A stretch of 64,000 nucleotides of DNA, from assembly GCF_023091745.1 (NCBI RefSeq), contig NC_068910.1:42829272-42893271 (forward strand), given 5' to 3'. Position numbers and translations under genes: made by a program. Below, piece by piece: positions 32,839 through 44,829 of the stretch (its first letter is position 1; the number at the start of each line of letters is the position of its first letter). This stretch comes from Budorcas taxicolor (Eukaryota; Chordata; Mammalia; Artiodactyla; Bovidae). Under the pieces are notes generated by a model. That model was not told where the DNA came from, searched no databases, and saw only the letters and a program-made list of their open reading frames with translations.

Positions 32839-33256
32839 GAGTTGGACTATAAAGAAAACTAAGCTCTGAAGAATTGATGCTTTTGAACTGTGGTGTTGGA
32901 GAAGACTCTTGAGAGTCCCTTGGACTGCAAAGAGATCCAACCAGTCCATCCTAAAGGAGATCAGTCCTGGGTGTTCACTGGAAGGACTGATGTTGAAGCT
33001 GAAACTCCAATACTTTGGTCACCTGATGTGAAGAGCTGACTCATTTGAAAAGGCCCTGATGCTGGGAGGGATTGGGGGCAGGAGGAGAAAGGGGATGACA
33101 GAGGATGAGATGGTTGGATGTCATCACCGACTCAATGGACATGGGTTTGGGTGCACTCCAGGAGTTGGTGATGGACAGGGAAGCCTGGCGTGCTGCGATT
33201 CATGGGGTCACAAAGAGTCGGACATGACTGAGTGACTGAACTGAACCGAACCGAGT
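32181..33256 (+). mobile_element. BovB LINE, 5'-truncated
   Basis: This copy runs from the GTGTGGATCACACTAAACTG segment just before RT to the tail repeat GAACTGAACCGAACCGAG. The RT frame is open in its first half; later parts are broken (see the RT relic entry). Confidence 0.95.
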
Positions 33257-33477
33257 AAAGTGGGGACCAGAACATCCACATCTCAGTGTTATTTCAAGAA
33301 CCAAAGGACATACAGATATTAGGCACTAGGCTCTCTGTTACAAAAGACCAAATACTAACAATGACCCAGAGGAAAAACAAGTCAGTGAAAAATCTGGGTA
33401 TGCACCTTTGCTCCTAGACATGGGGTTCAAAAACAAAGTGGAGGAGGCAGGGGGTCAGTGCTGGTGATGTTTGTTTG

Positions 33478-33660
33478 TTTGTTTAAATACTTACTTACCT
33501 GACTACACCAGGTCTTAGCCGTGGTGCAGACTCTTCCTTGCACTGCAGGGGTGCAGGCTCAGTTGCCATGAAGCCTGTGGGATTCCCAGACAAGGGATCA
33601 AATCTGTGTCCCCTGGACTGGAAGGCAGATTCTTAACCACTGGACCAGCAGGAAGGTTCC
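33478..33660 (-). mobile_element. CHR-type tRNA SINE
   Basis: CACCAGGTCTTAGCCGTGGT, GATTCCCAGACAAGGGATCA and TTCTTAACCACTGGACCAGC match reverse-complement CHR. A (GTTT)n run precedes it. Confidence 0.8.
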
Positions 33661-33664
33661 TAGA

Positions 33665-35835
33665 GTCAGGTGACATTTGGTATTTGGGTTTGGGTGGGGT
33701 GCTGAGGTTGGTGGCAGTTTTGGGAATGGGGTAACGGATGGGATAGTGTATTTGGGTAAAGGATGAAGGGTGGGCTAAGGCTTGGAAGTAGGTCAGAGAC
33801 AAATCAGGGCTGGGATGAACAACAAGTAATCAAGTCTCAACCTCCAGGCAGGGGTTAAGGAAGGAGTCTGTGGAAGCACCAGGCTGAAGGGAGGGATTTG
33901 GGCAAAGAGTAGTCAGGCCCCAGGGGAGGCTCAGAGATGGATGGTCCCAGCCTCAGGGAAGGAGAGAGCAGACCTCAGTGATGGGGTGATGTCTGCTGTA
34001 CTCATCATTTGATCTTTTTTTTTTTTTTAAGTTGAAAGCTTGAAAGCTATTTCTTAAGGTCAAGAAACATGTCCTCAGCTGTATCAAAACACTCTGCTCT
34101 TCAGAGGGCCCAGAGTTAGCCCAGCATGAAATGGGGAGTCATCTGCGTCGGTGACCCTTTTCCTGCTCTTTCAGGAGGTCCACTCCCCTTTCTGAAAGTG
34201 CCCAGCAACTCTCAACAGATTTCTCAGTTTTTAATAGGGTTTTTCCATACTTTTCTGATGGGTTTGGGGATTGAGCAAATAATGAATATGAATGTGAAAA
34301 GAACTTCATAAGACTGCAAAATGGTACCTTATTGTTGACAGCTGTGATCGTCGTCTTAGCACCAGAGCTTGGACCCTGGAGAAGCCAGTGGTGGCCTCTA
34401 ATGGGAGCACTTGAGGCTGATGGATGGAGCCCTCAGAAGCCTGGTGCCTTCCCCAGCTCCTATGAGAAGAACTCCTACCCTCTGGAACTCAGAGTCCTCA
34501 CCCAGGTATCAGCTCTAACAGCCGGAGTCTTGGAATTTCTCAAAACCTCTGTGAGGAGAAGGAAGGGTAGAAGCAGCAAATGACTCGGGCAAGAAGTTTA
34601 CCCCACTGGGCTGACAGTAACAGGACATCTGAGAAATGTAGACAGCTCTCTTTGCCCTTTCTGCACCACTGGTTTCTACTTCAATCATGCTGTTAGTACA
34701 TTATGAGTTTTTTAAGAATCAACCACAAACGAAGTTGGCTTCCTCCTGCTACCTGGGGCCTCCCTGGGTCCCAAAGAGGTGGACACTTTTAGACACCTAG
34801 ACAACTGTTCTCCATCCTCACAGAGCCTGAATTTGCTCAGCTCTCCACTATCCTCAGCACCACTTACGAATGACTGAGGAAAGAAAGGGGCGGGCCCTTA
34901 TTCATCTAAGCCATGGTGAGTGTCATATTCCCCTTCCGGCTGGTTCAAGGAAAGGCTTCCTGAGGATTTCTGGGGAAGAGGCTTCTCCCTTGCAGGAGAG
35001 AGGCAGAAAGTGGCTCCTCTACTCAGGTGTAGCCCCTGCTGCTGGCAGCTGTTTTCCAACCAAGAGCAGAAGTAGCCTGGGATGAAGCTGACACTGGTAC
35101 CAGAGTTAGAGAGATGGGGAAAGTCAGGGACTTGCGGACACTGTAAAGCTGCTGGGAGGCCCCCTCCCAAAGCCTTCGCAGCCCCTCAGCTGCCTCGAAT
35201 GTCAGGACGTGAAACCGAAACCTCCTGATGATCCATCACTTCAGCTGGAACGAGTCATGAGGCTTGCCCCATGGCATGAGGACTAAAGGACTGAACCCAG
35301 GGAGGAATAAAATCATGTTGCTTCAGTTACGCAACATCAGAGACAGGGCCCACAGCTGGGCCCAGCATCCTCATCCTGGGAGGTTTATTTCTAAGGGGCG
35401 CTGGCACAAACATGCCTGCCATGGTGCCTCCTACTTCTAGACTCCTTTGCCATGTGCCATCTACACCCAGCTGGGTCTGCGTGTTCCATGCTATTGACAA
35501 GGGAAGTGGCCCAGGCAGGAGAATGACTTCTGTCACCACTTCAGCAGAGATGTGGGACAACCAGCATCTCTACTTCCTCTGTGACTTCAGGGGAATAGAA
35601 AGGAGGCCTGGGCTTTGAAACAGGCCAGAGCTACAACTGGCAAAGCTATCTCAAGGCATCTTGTGGGGTGAGCGAACAAGTCACTCTAAAACAGCCACAA
35701 CCCTTTGCTGGTGGAGCCTGGCCATGGAAAGAGATGCAGACAAGCAGGGTCCTTGGTGAAGGCAGACCCCACCTTGCCCTGGCCCTCCTGCTACTCTTCC
35801 TTGCAGTTGGCAAAGAGAACTCCAGGACAGCACAG
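33665..35835. other. Unassigned stretch
   Basis: A T-run lies at about 34015-34028. No exon with clear splice sites and a conserved-looking frame was found; open frames at 34332-34583 and 35327-35618 conflict between strands. Confidence 0.45.
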
Positions 35836-35839
35836 TGGC

Positions 35840-36065
35840 AGAGACTGGTCTTCTGGAGTCAGACATTCCTAGATCAGGATCACATCTCCATAACGAGCTG
35901 GCTTCACCTTTCTGAGCTTCAGATCCCTCATCCATGAAACTGTGGCAATGGTGCCCACTTCTCAAGCCTGATGTGAGGATTAAATGCAGTAATCCCAACC
36001 ACTGAGAACATAGGAGGTATTCAATAAGTGATGGCCCTTGCTGTGGTGTTTATTATTATTATCTG
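35840..36065 (+). repeat. MIR SINE
   Basis: TTCTGGAGTCAGACATTCCT, TTCTGAGCTTCAGATCCCTC, ATGTGAGGATTAAATGCAGT and GAGGTATTCAATAAGTGATG follow the full MIR order. Confidence 0.8.
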
Positions 36066-36069
36066 CTCT

Positions 36070-36765
36070 GATTCTTGGAGATGGAAGTTTTAAAAGCACA
36101 GAATGTGGCAAGCACCCCCGCCCCAAGCATTTGGGTTGAATGAAGAGGAAAGTGATGATTTTCTGGAAGAATATCCAGGCCAGACTATCACCCCGCCTGG
36201 GGCACTGTGATTTGCCAACTGTCTGGACTATGATGAAACACTTAAAAGAACAGACAGCTCAGAACTGGAAGTCAGTGAAGCAAGGCAGGGAAACTGCACA
36301 GTTGGGCAGAGAAGGGGGATCTCTGACAGTCAGGAACTGGGTGGCAGTCAGCCATCTGCCCTTCTGGGGTTATTAAACTCCTATGGAAACTGCTGGTCAT
36401 TTCATAAAGCCATGGGTGGTCAGACAGCACTGAGTCCCACTCCTCAGCACTGACTCCAGGATCCAGGCGCCCTTGCCAAGTACACCTAGAGGGTTGGGGG
36501 TTATGCTGATATTAGAGCCTGGGGCTTGGGACACTGCTTTGAGCCTTGAGGGACTCATGACTAATGGTGTTGCGTTTGCCATGACAGATCATACTTCTCT
36601 AGATTTATTTGTTTATTTGAACTAAAGTATCCTTTCTGCAGTCATCAGGCAGAACTGTGGAGGAGGCTGGGTCTGTCCTCAGCCTCCCTCTGCAGCCTTG
36701 CCAGTCCTCCTCCCTGCTCCCCAAAAAGAACTCCGAGGCCGCCCCACCCCAGCCGCCTCACCTTG
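36070..36765. other. Unassigned stretch
   Basis: No gene or clear repeat is seen. Confidence 0.5.
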
Positions 36766-36769
36766 TCTC

Positions 36770-36960
36770 CATCATGAGGTCCCCACACTCTGTCATGTGA
36801 AGGGTTGTTGACTTACTTTCCACCCAGCTTCCCCCACTGGATTGTACACACCCAAAAGGCAGGAACAATGGCTGACTTACCCAGGACTATGGTCCCAGTG
36901 CCTTGGAACAGTGGCTGGCACATAGTAGGTGCACAATAAATATTTGTTCCGTGGATCAGC
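36770..36960 (+). repeat. L2 LINE 3' end
   Basis: ACTGGATTGTACACACCC, AAAGGCAGGAACAATGGCTG and GGCTGGCACATAGTAGGTGC plus ACAATAAATATTTGTTCC are the hallmark L2 terminus. Confidence 0.8.
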
Positions 36961-36964
36961 CAAC

Positions 36965-38535
36965 AAACTCACTTACGCTGAGGTGACAGGGCCTCATCAT
37001 GCTTCCTCCAGTGGTATGATATAAAATTTAAGAACAGATCTTTAGGGAAGGAAGGAGCAAGACCAGGAGGAGGGGACTAGGGTGTGCTGAGCACTTACTA
37101 AGGCCTGGGCACTGAACTCGGAAATTAGTACATGTTATTCATGAAGATGACTAAACATGGCAGGTCCTCTTGACCAGTTAAGCCTCACCCAAAGCCATGA
37201 GTCTCTGCTGAAGAAATTCAGGCATGGGGGAAAGAAAAAAGATTTTTCAATCTGAACATGAAATCTTCCTGGTGCCCCCTGTAGGCTACCTGGCCTGCCC
37301 ACAGAATCCCACTGACCAGAGGAACTGGGATTGTCCAGGCAGGAGACTTTCAGACCAGTGGGAGCTTTGTGTAACTTTCACTACAAATGCACAGATCTGA
37401 TTGAAAGACACTTTTAACCCTGTGAGAGAATTACATTATTGCCTCCTAGGAGATTTTTTCATCTAGACAAAAGGGCTCCCAGGAATATTAAGGACATTGT
37501 CCTATGGTTGCTTGACAGGCCCAAAGTATCTGTGAATAAATCTAAAGGAGGGTCATATCTCAGAAACAACAGTGGGTGTGACCTTTTTCAAATGGAATGA
37601 ACTCAATCATATTCATAGGAAGCCCACATGGTTTTTAAGGGATCTGAACATGTGAAGGTGCTGCCAGCCTGGATTAAAAAGGAACTGGGATCTGAAATGG
37701 TTTAAATTGTAAAAAGGCCTCAAGGTCCCAATTTTCAAATGGTTTGAAGGAAGCAGACAAAGGAAGCTACTTAGCTGCAAATGCAGATCATTTCTTGGGA
37801 AATGCACATCTCAGAGGGTAGACCCAAGAGCCAGAGAGAAAAACTGTCTCAGGAGCCACTCGCCAGAGGCAGCCCTAACCAAGGAATATTTCCTGTTCTC
37901 AAGAGGGGAGGCTTGTGAACACAAGCCCACCTGGATTCATCACTGCTATGAGCAGTGACTGCTTTGTGCTCCCAGTTCTTCACCCTTCTGAATAAGCATG
38001 TCCATTATGTTGACACTTTGCCTGTCTCACCAACGCATGTTAGGTGTATGCACATCAGATAACTCTTCTTCTTGGTTTGTGGGTCTCCAAATTAAGAGAA
38101 GCCGTATCTGCAGTTTCAGTGTAACCTGACACAGATCGTGGGATCCTGGACTCCAAGCTTGATGCCACACTTTCATAAGAAGTTTTTAGGATTCTGGGAA
38201 GGGAGTGAAGATGTTTTTCAGGTGGGAGGAATATGAACAACACTGACAGGATGGATGCCCAGAGGATGCACTTCAGTAGAATGAAAAAATATCCACAATC
38301 CTTCATTTCTTCCTCTGTCTATGCCCTTTGCAGTGTTACTGGTAGAGCTGAACCTAGAATCTAAGTGTTCTCATCTCCAACCAATCTCTTCCCAGTACCC
38401 TCTGTTACAACTCCAAGCCCTAACATTTTGGAGTCTGTGACAGACTCCTTCTCACATGGCTCTCCAGCCTTCTGAGCCCTGGACATGCTCCTAACATGTT
38501 CCAACTGCTTTCCAACCTTATGACCTTCCTTGGAT
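36965..38535. other. Unassigned stretch
   Basis: A doubtful, very degraded BovA-like segment may lie at 37290-37330 (CAGAATCCCACTGACCAGAG). No gene is seen. Confidence 0.45.
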
Positions 38536-38539
38536 TCCC

Positions 38540-39160
38540 TTCTGCCAGATCATGTCACTGGTCCCTTGACACTGCAAGTACCTTCTGATTTTTACACCGG
38601 AGGTTTTGCCACTCCTTTTGCCTGAAATGGCCCTCCTTCCATCCTTACTAGTTAATCCTGCCCATCCTTCAAGGCTCAGCTCAGACAATCTTCTTCACTG
38701 GTCTTCTAGTCTGTTCTCTCCACTCCAGCTATTTGGACTCTCTAAAACAAGAACCAAATCATGTTTGTGAGCCTGGTCTCTGCTCACCTTTCCAGTCGCA
38801 TATCATGCTCCCTCCTCCTCCCTCCTCTCCCATCCTCCATCCTCTCCCCAAACTCCAGTCAGTCTGTCGTCATTCCCCAAGCATGCCATGCTCTTCTTGT
38901 CTTCGTGACTCTACCTACATCCTTCTCTCTCGTTCTGGGAAAAAGATATCCACACCAACTTCATGTCCTCTGTTAATCTGTCCCCAACCATGCCCTCTGT
39001 GCTGTGAGAACCACTGTTCAGGACATGGGTCCATTCCTGCCCACCACTGCCCAGGGATGGCATCTCTTCATCCCTGAATCCACTAGTGCTATTTAGCACA
39101 ATGTTGCCTGCCACATAGTAGGGACTCTATAATATTAAGTGAATGAATATTCAAATGGAC
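38540..39160 (+). repeat. L2 LINE fragment
   Basis: GCCACTCCTTTTGCCTGAAA, CCATCCTTCAAGGCTCAGCT and the terminal GCCTGCCACATAGTAGGGAC with a GTGAATGAATATTC end follow L2 3' organisation. Frames here are compositional. Confidence 0.7.
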
Positions 39161-39164
39161 AGAT

Positions 39165-40016
39165 GGAGATGTGCATGGATGAGTGGACAGATAGCCTGGA
39201 GGTGATGTTTAACTTAGCAAATGTGAGTTTTCTGTTTCCAAAGTGAAAAGCAAATTTAAGGGTTCAAGATAGTGGCTACCTGTCCTACTCACCTCCACAG
39301 TGCCCAGCTAGGCAGAGTAAAGACTCACGAACAGCCAACCCTCTGACACTGTTGCCCTGTCCTTGGTTCAGTTTCTACCAGACGGAAAACATGTTGCCTA
39401 TGGTTTGCTTTCCCCATCCTTCACTCTTGGCCAATCAAGTCCAAACTGTTGCAAAATTACCCTTTAAAAACTAATCTGAAGGAAAGGAGAAAATTCCTTT
39501 GCCCTCAGCCATTGGGCCTGGCCAGGTTCCCTGAGGGTGGGAGAAAATCAAATCTCTCTCTGCAAAGCGGGGATTGTGAAGAAGGATCGGCTACTCCTAA
39601 AAGTCTGACTGAAGAGTTCTAGTGACAGAGCTTCCCTAGGAGAGCTAGAATTCAGGCAGTCAGTGACAAGTGCTCTGAATCAAGCCCTGGGCTGGGTACC
39701 GGAGGGACCAAGGGAATAATCAGATGTGGACCATACAGTAGAAAGCATCAGGCTAGAAGGAGACCACATACATGGAGACAAGAGACTATAAAACCAGAAG
39801 TCTTAAGAGCTTGAAGAAAGGCAGGCAGAGAACAGGCTCACTGACTTGACTGACTTGATAACTCAGTCAACATTTTGTTAGCATTTACTATGTATCAGTG
39901 TGCTGGGCATTAGGGATTGAGAACTAACATATGGGCCCAAACCTCAAAGAGGTTAATCTTCAAGTAAAAAGCAAAGAGATGGGACTCCTTATGACAGGGA
40001 GGTTTAGGGTATGAGT
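39165..40016. other. Unassigned stretch before BovB
   Basis: The sequence at 39880-39960 (CATTTACTATGTATCAGTGT) resembles the common mammalian repeat phrase seen near 3200, but I cannot name it. No gene is seen. Confidence 0.45.
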
Positions 40017-40026
40017 ATGAATTTGA

Positions 40027-40634
40027 CTTTATTTTTTGGGGCTCCAAAATCATTGCAGATGGTGACTGCAGCCATGAAATTAAAAGACGCTTACTCCTTG
40101 GAAGGAAAGTTATGACCAACCTAGACAGCATATTGAAAAGCAGAGATATTACTTTGCCAACAAAGGTCTGTCTAGTCAAGGCTATGGTCTTTCCAGTGGT
40201 CATGTATGGATGTGAGAGTTGGACTGTGAAGAAAGCTGAGCGCTGAAGAATTGATGCTTTTGAACTGTGGTGTTGGAGAAGACTCTTGCGAGTTCCTTGG
40301 ACTGCAGGGAGATCCAATCAGTCCATCCTAAAGGAGATTAGTCCTGGGTGTTCATTGGAAGGACTGATGCTGAAGCTGAAACTCCAATACTTTGGCCACC
40401 TCATGCGAAGAGTTGACTCATTGGAAAAGACCCTGTTGCTGGGAGGGATTGGGGGCAGGAGGAGAAGGGGACGACAGAGGATGAGATGGCTGGATGGCAT
40501 CACCGACTCAATGGACATGAGTTTGAGTGAACTCCAGGAGTTGGTGATGGACAGGGAGGCCTGGCATGCTGTGATTCATGGGGTCACAAAGAGTCGGACA
40601 CGACTGAGCGACTGAATTGAACTGAACTGAACTG
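40027..40634 (+). mobile_element. BovB 3' fragment with target-site duplication
   Basis: This 608-bp 5'-truncated copy starts at the CTTTATTTTTTGGGGCTCC segment and ends in the GAACTGAACTGAACTG tail. An exact 10-bp TSD, ATGAATTTGA, lies at 40017-40026 and 40635-40644. ERRRID has TGA at 40244-40246. Downstream, 40286-40615 is open for 109 codons through the C-terminal arginine-rich segment to SRTRLSD. Confidence 0.95.
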
Positions 40635-41094
40635 ATGAATTTGAAAAATGGGTATGAATTTAGCAATTAGAAATTGGGCCATTTCAAATGTAATAGGAAG
40701 GAAACTCCTATGATAATCTCAAAATTAACGTAGTAAGAACACTTGAAAAAATTCAACATCCTTTCAGGTTAAAAACAAAAACCTGGGAATAGTAGGAGAC
40801 TTTCTTAACCTGATAAACAGTTTCTGTAAGAACCTACAAAGGACATCATAACTAATGTTGAAATACTGGGAACATGCTTGTAAAAATCAAGAGCAAGTTC
40901 AGGATGTCTAGTAGTATCACTTCTATTCTATTCTTTGCTGGAAGTCCTATAGAGCATAAAAAGGTTGAAAACAATAAAACTAGACAGCATGTAAAGGGAA
41001 AAACAACACTATCATTATCTACAGATGATATAACTGCCTACAAAGAACTTTCAGATAAACTATTAGAATTACTGAGATAATTTGGTAAGGTTGC

Positions 41095-41264
41095 CATGCC
41101 ATGTTTAGTCACTTCAGTCATGTCTGACTCTTTGCAACCCCATGGACTGCAGACTGCCAGGCCCCTCTATCCACGGGATTTTTCAGGCAAGAATGCTGGA
41201 ACGGGTTGCCATTTCTTCCTCCAGGAGATCATCCCAACTCAGGGATCAAACCCGTGTCTCCTGC
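41095..41264 (-). mobile_element. Bov-tA SINE, head lost
   Basis: The minus-strand BovA monomer and part of the tRNA head (GATCAAACCCGTGTCTCC, B-box side) are present. It ends at CTGCATTAAC, without the terminal A-box portion. Confidence 0.9.
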
Positions 41265-41883
41265 ATTAACAAATTAACAAAAGAAATGGAAACCCTTTGA
41301 AAACTTTATTAAGGATAAAATTGAAAACTAAAAATATTACCGGGCAAAATTAGAGAAAGTATAAGTAAGTGGCTAGTTATACCAGATACTTGGATTGAAA
41401 GACTGATGATGTCAATTTTCTCCAGTTAGATCTATAAATTTGATGAAATTTCAGTAAAAAAATAAATCCAAGAGGTTTTTTGTTTTTGTTTTTTTGGTAT
41501 GAAAATTGATACTTCATTATGAAGTGCATACGAAAATGCAATGGGTTAATAATCACCAAGGCATTCTTGAAGAAGAAAAAGATAAGAGTATTAAATCTAC
41601 CAGACAGCTTTAGTATATAGGACATTATGATATGAATGCAAGATTGGATAAATACACATAGATAATGAGACATAACAGAGTCCAAAAACTGACTCACACA
41701 TAAAGATATCTAATATATGCCAAAAATGGCACTGCTGAGTGGTGAGGAAAAGAAAATGTTCTAAGTAGCCAGTTTTTGTGCAAAGTGGATAGTTGCCGAT
41801 CCCCTATTTCCCACTATTTATAAAATCAGTTCCAAGTGGAATGCAGATCTAAAAAACAAAGACAAAATAATAAGCCTCTAGAA

Positions 41884-42082
41884 CTGCACTCTCCTATACA
41901 GTAGCCATTACTCATATGTGGCTAATTTAAATTAGTTTAAATTAAAATTTAAAATTCTGTTTTTCAGTTGCATAAGCCCTTTTCAAGCACACAACAGCCA
42001 CATGTGGTTTGTGGCTACATTATTAGAAAATGCACATATAGAATACTGCCACCATCACAGAAAGAACTATCAGACAGTGCAT
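41884..42082 (+). mobile_element. hAT-type MITE 1 with 8-bp target duplication
   Basis: The ends CTGCACTCTCC and GACAGTGCAT are imperfect inverted repeats. Internal CATATGTGGCTAATTTAAAT and ACAACAGCCACATGTGG are characteristic of a common non-autonomous mammalian hAT element. It is flanked by CTCTAGAA at 41876-41883 and 42083-42090. Confidence 0.82.
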
Positions 42083-42090
42083 CTCTAGAA

Positions 42091-42536
42091 CAAGGGTCAA
42101 CAAACTATGGCCCATGGAATAACCTCAGCACATCACATGTTTTTGTAAATTAAGTTTTACTGGAACACAGACACACGCAACCATTTACATATCACTATGG
42201 CTGCTTTCAGGGGCTTCCCAGGTGGCACAAGAGTAAAGAATGTGCCTGCTGATGCGGCAGACACAAGAGACGCACGCTTGATCCCTGGGTCGGCAAGATC
42301 TGGAAAGAAGGAAATGACAGTCCACTCCAGTACTCTTGCCTGGGAAATCCCATGGACAGAGGAGCCTGGCAGGCTATAGTCCACAGGATCGCAAAGAATT
42401 AGACATGACTGAGCATACACACACACGGCTGCTTTCATACTACATGGCAGAACCAAGCAGTCTTGATAGAGGACATATAACCCACAAAGCCTAAAATACT
42501 TATCTGACTTTTTCCCCAAAATTGTGCAGACTCCTG
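42091..42536 (+). mobile_element. hAT-type MITE 2, same target, containing a Bov-tA
   Basis: The ends CAAGGGTCAACAAACT and GTGCAGACTCCTG are degraded inverted repeats. Internal GTAAATTAAGTTTTACTGGA and CCCACAAAGCCTAAAATAC identify the same family as 15802-16014. It is flanked by CTCTAGAA at 42083-42090 and 42537-42544. Without the SINE it is about 220 bp. Confidence 0.85.
42210..42426 (+). mobile_element. Bov-tA SINE inside MITE 2
   Basis: Head GGGCTTCCCAGGTGGCACAA, degraded B box (CTTGATCCCTGGGTCGG), BovA monomer and a CACACACA tail. The 11-bp TSD GGCTGCTTTCA is exact at 42199-42209 and 42427-42437. Confidence 0.95.
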
Positions 42537-42869
42537 CTCTAGAAGCTAACACAGGAAAATTTACTAATAATCTTGGGTTCTTTAACAGGTCATGAGAATA
42601 GAACCTTGTTATATTGTTAAATGGAACCAAATTAAGATTAAGAATTATTCATCAGAAAACTTCATTAATAGACTGAGCAGGCAAGTCACAGAATAACAAT
42701 GTTAAATGCATAAAGACAGACCTCTTTTCCAGAATATATTAAAATCCTATACAAATCAATAAGAAAAAGAAATGGACAAGAAATTGGAGGGGTATGTCAC
42801 CAAAAAAAACGAACACCCAAATGGCAAATAATATATCAAAAGGTGCTTAACAATGTTAGCTCTTCTCAA

Positions 42870-44640
42870 CTTAGTGTACAGATACAACACAATCCCCCAA
42901 ACAAAGTGCCAGCAAGTTATTCTGTGGATATTAGCAAACTGATTCTAAAGTTTCTATGGTGAGGCAAAAGACCCAGAATAGCCAACACTATTGAAAAACG
43001 AAGGCAGAGGGCTGGCATTACTCAACTTTAAGACTCACTATAAAGTTATAGTAGTCAAGACAATGTGGAATTGGTAAAAAAAAAAAAAAAGAAAGAAAGA
43101 AAGAAAGAAAATAAATCAATGCAACAGAACAGAGAGCCCAGAAAAAGACCCATACAAATAAAGTCAACTGATCTTTGACAAAAGAGCAAAGGCAAGTCAA
43201 TGGAGAAAGGATAGTGCTAGTATTAGTTGCTCAGTCGTGTCTAACTCTTGGCAATCCCTTGGACTGTAGCCCACCAGGCTCCTCTATCCAAGGGAGTTCC
43301 CAGGCAAGAATACTGGAGTGGGTAGCCATTCCCTTTTCCAGGGAACCCTCCTGACCCAGGGATCAAACCTGGTTCTCCTGCACTGCAGGCAGATTCTTTA
43401 CCATCTGAGCCACCAGGGAGAAAGGATAGGTTTTCAACAAATGATGCAAGGACAATTGGACATTCATACGCAAAAATAAACCAATCTGATGCAGACTTGA
43501 CACCTCTCACAAAATGTATTTCCAAAATCACAGACCTAAAAGTAAAATGCAAAACTACAAAAATTCTAAGAGATAGTAATATATGACAAAACCTAGGCTC
43601 AGTAATGAATTTTTAGATATAGCATCAAAAGCATGATGAAAGAAAATTTGACATGTTGCACTTCATTAAAATTAAAATTTTCTGTTCTGTGCAAGACACC
43701 ATTGAAAAAATGATAAAACAAGACAGCGAGAAACATTCACAAACACATCTGATAGAGGATATATCCAAAATATACAAAGAACTATAATATTAAACTCAAC
43801 AATAAGAAAACAAAGAATCCAAGGTAAAAACAGGCAAATATCTGAACACACACTTCATCAGTGAAGATATACAGATGGCAAACATGCATATGAAAAGATG
43901 TTCAAATCTGTATGCCATTACTGAACCGCAAATGAAAATGAGTCATACCTACCTACGTATCGGGGTGGCTAAAATCCAAAAAGTGACACCACCAAATACT
44001 AAAGAGGATGTAAAGCAACAGGAAGTCTCATTTATTGCTAGTAGAATGAAAAATGGCCACTCTGGAAGACAGTTTGGTAGCTTCTTACAAAAGTAAACAA
44101 ACTCTTACCATACATACTATCCATTAATTGCACTCCCTGGTATTTAACTAAGTATATGAAAAACTAATGTCCACAAAAACCCTGCACATGGATGTTCACT
44201 TATAGTAGCTTTAAAAACAGTTGTCAAAATGTCGAAACAACTAAGACTCCCTTCAATATGTGAATGGGTAAACAAACTGTGGACGTTTGGAGTATTAATC
44301 CAAAAAATGGAATATTAATGATAAAATTAGCTACTTAGTCACAAAAAGATGTGGAGAAACCTCCAATACATAATGCTAAGTGAAAGAAGCCAGTCTAAAA
44401 GGTTTATGCATTATTTGATTTCAACAATATGACTATGAAAAAAGCAAAACTATAGCAACAGTGAAAAGAGCTGTGATTGCCAGAGGTACAGGGAAAGTGG
44501 GGTAAGATAAGTAGATGGTACACAGATTTTTAGGGCATTAACATTATCTCATATGATACTGTCACGGTGGATACATAAACGTGAAGCATTTTCCAAGGCT
44601 AACAGAATAATACAACACAAAGAGGGAGCCTTAATATAAA
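42870..44640 (+). mobile_element. L1M LINE, ORF2 3' part and 3' UTR
   Basis: GGCAAAAGACCCAGAATAGC, ACTGATCTTTGACAAAAGAG, GGACAATTGGACATTCATAC, TTGCACTTCATTAAAATTAA and CCATACATACTATCCATTAA follow L1 ORF2 order. An A-run with (GAAA)n lies at 43079-43110. A Bov-tA interrupts at 43215-43416. Frames are broken. Confidence 0.85.
43215..43416 (-). mobile_element. Bov-tA SINE with 13-bp target duplication
   Basis: The minus-strand SINE ends with the tRNA head (TTTACCATCTGAGCCACCAG). Exact TSD GGAGAAAGGATAG at 43202-43214 and 43417-43429. The head keeps a B-box-like GGGATCAAACC on the reverse side. Confidence 0.96.
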
Positions 44641-44829
44641 CTGTGGGCCTTTTCGTTAATAATATTGTGTTACTATTAGTGCATTCGTTGCAACAAATAT
44701 ATGACACTAATGCAATATGCTAATTACTGGAAACTCTCTATGTGTGTATAAGTGTGAGGGGCATGGATAGTATATGGAAATTCTCTGTACTATATGCTCA
44801 ATATTTATAAAAAATAACAATTCTTTTTA

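Larger units (their letters stand above)
40645..42860 (+). mobile_element. L1M ORF2 relic, multiply interrupted
   Basis: Plus-strand L1 ORF2 includes TCATTATCTACAGATGATAT (the RT FADD-box region, here decayed to STDDI, about 41010), CTATTAGAATTACTGAGATA, and AGACAAAATAATAAGCC joined across the MITEs to GCTAACACAGGAAAATTTAC. All frames are broken. It is interrupted by a Bov-tA (41095-41264) and by two hAT MITEs at 41884-42536. Confidence 0.82.

Noticed and set aside
37290..37330. BovA SINE fragment
   Set aside because: Only a short phrase matches, and head, tail and TSD are absent; likely chance.
41468..41500. T-rich run as a poly(A) tail of a minus-strand retrocopy
   Set aside because: It lies inside continuous L1M ORF2 sequence with no TSD.
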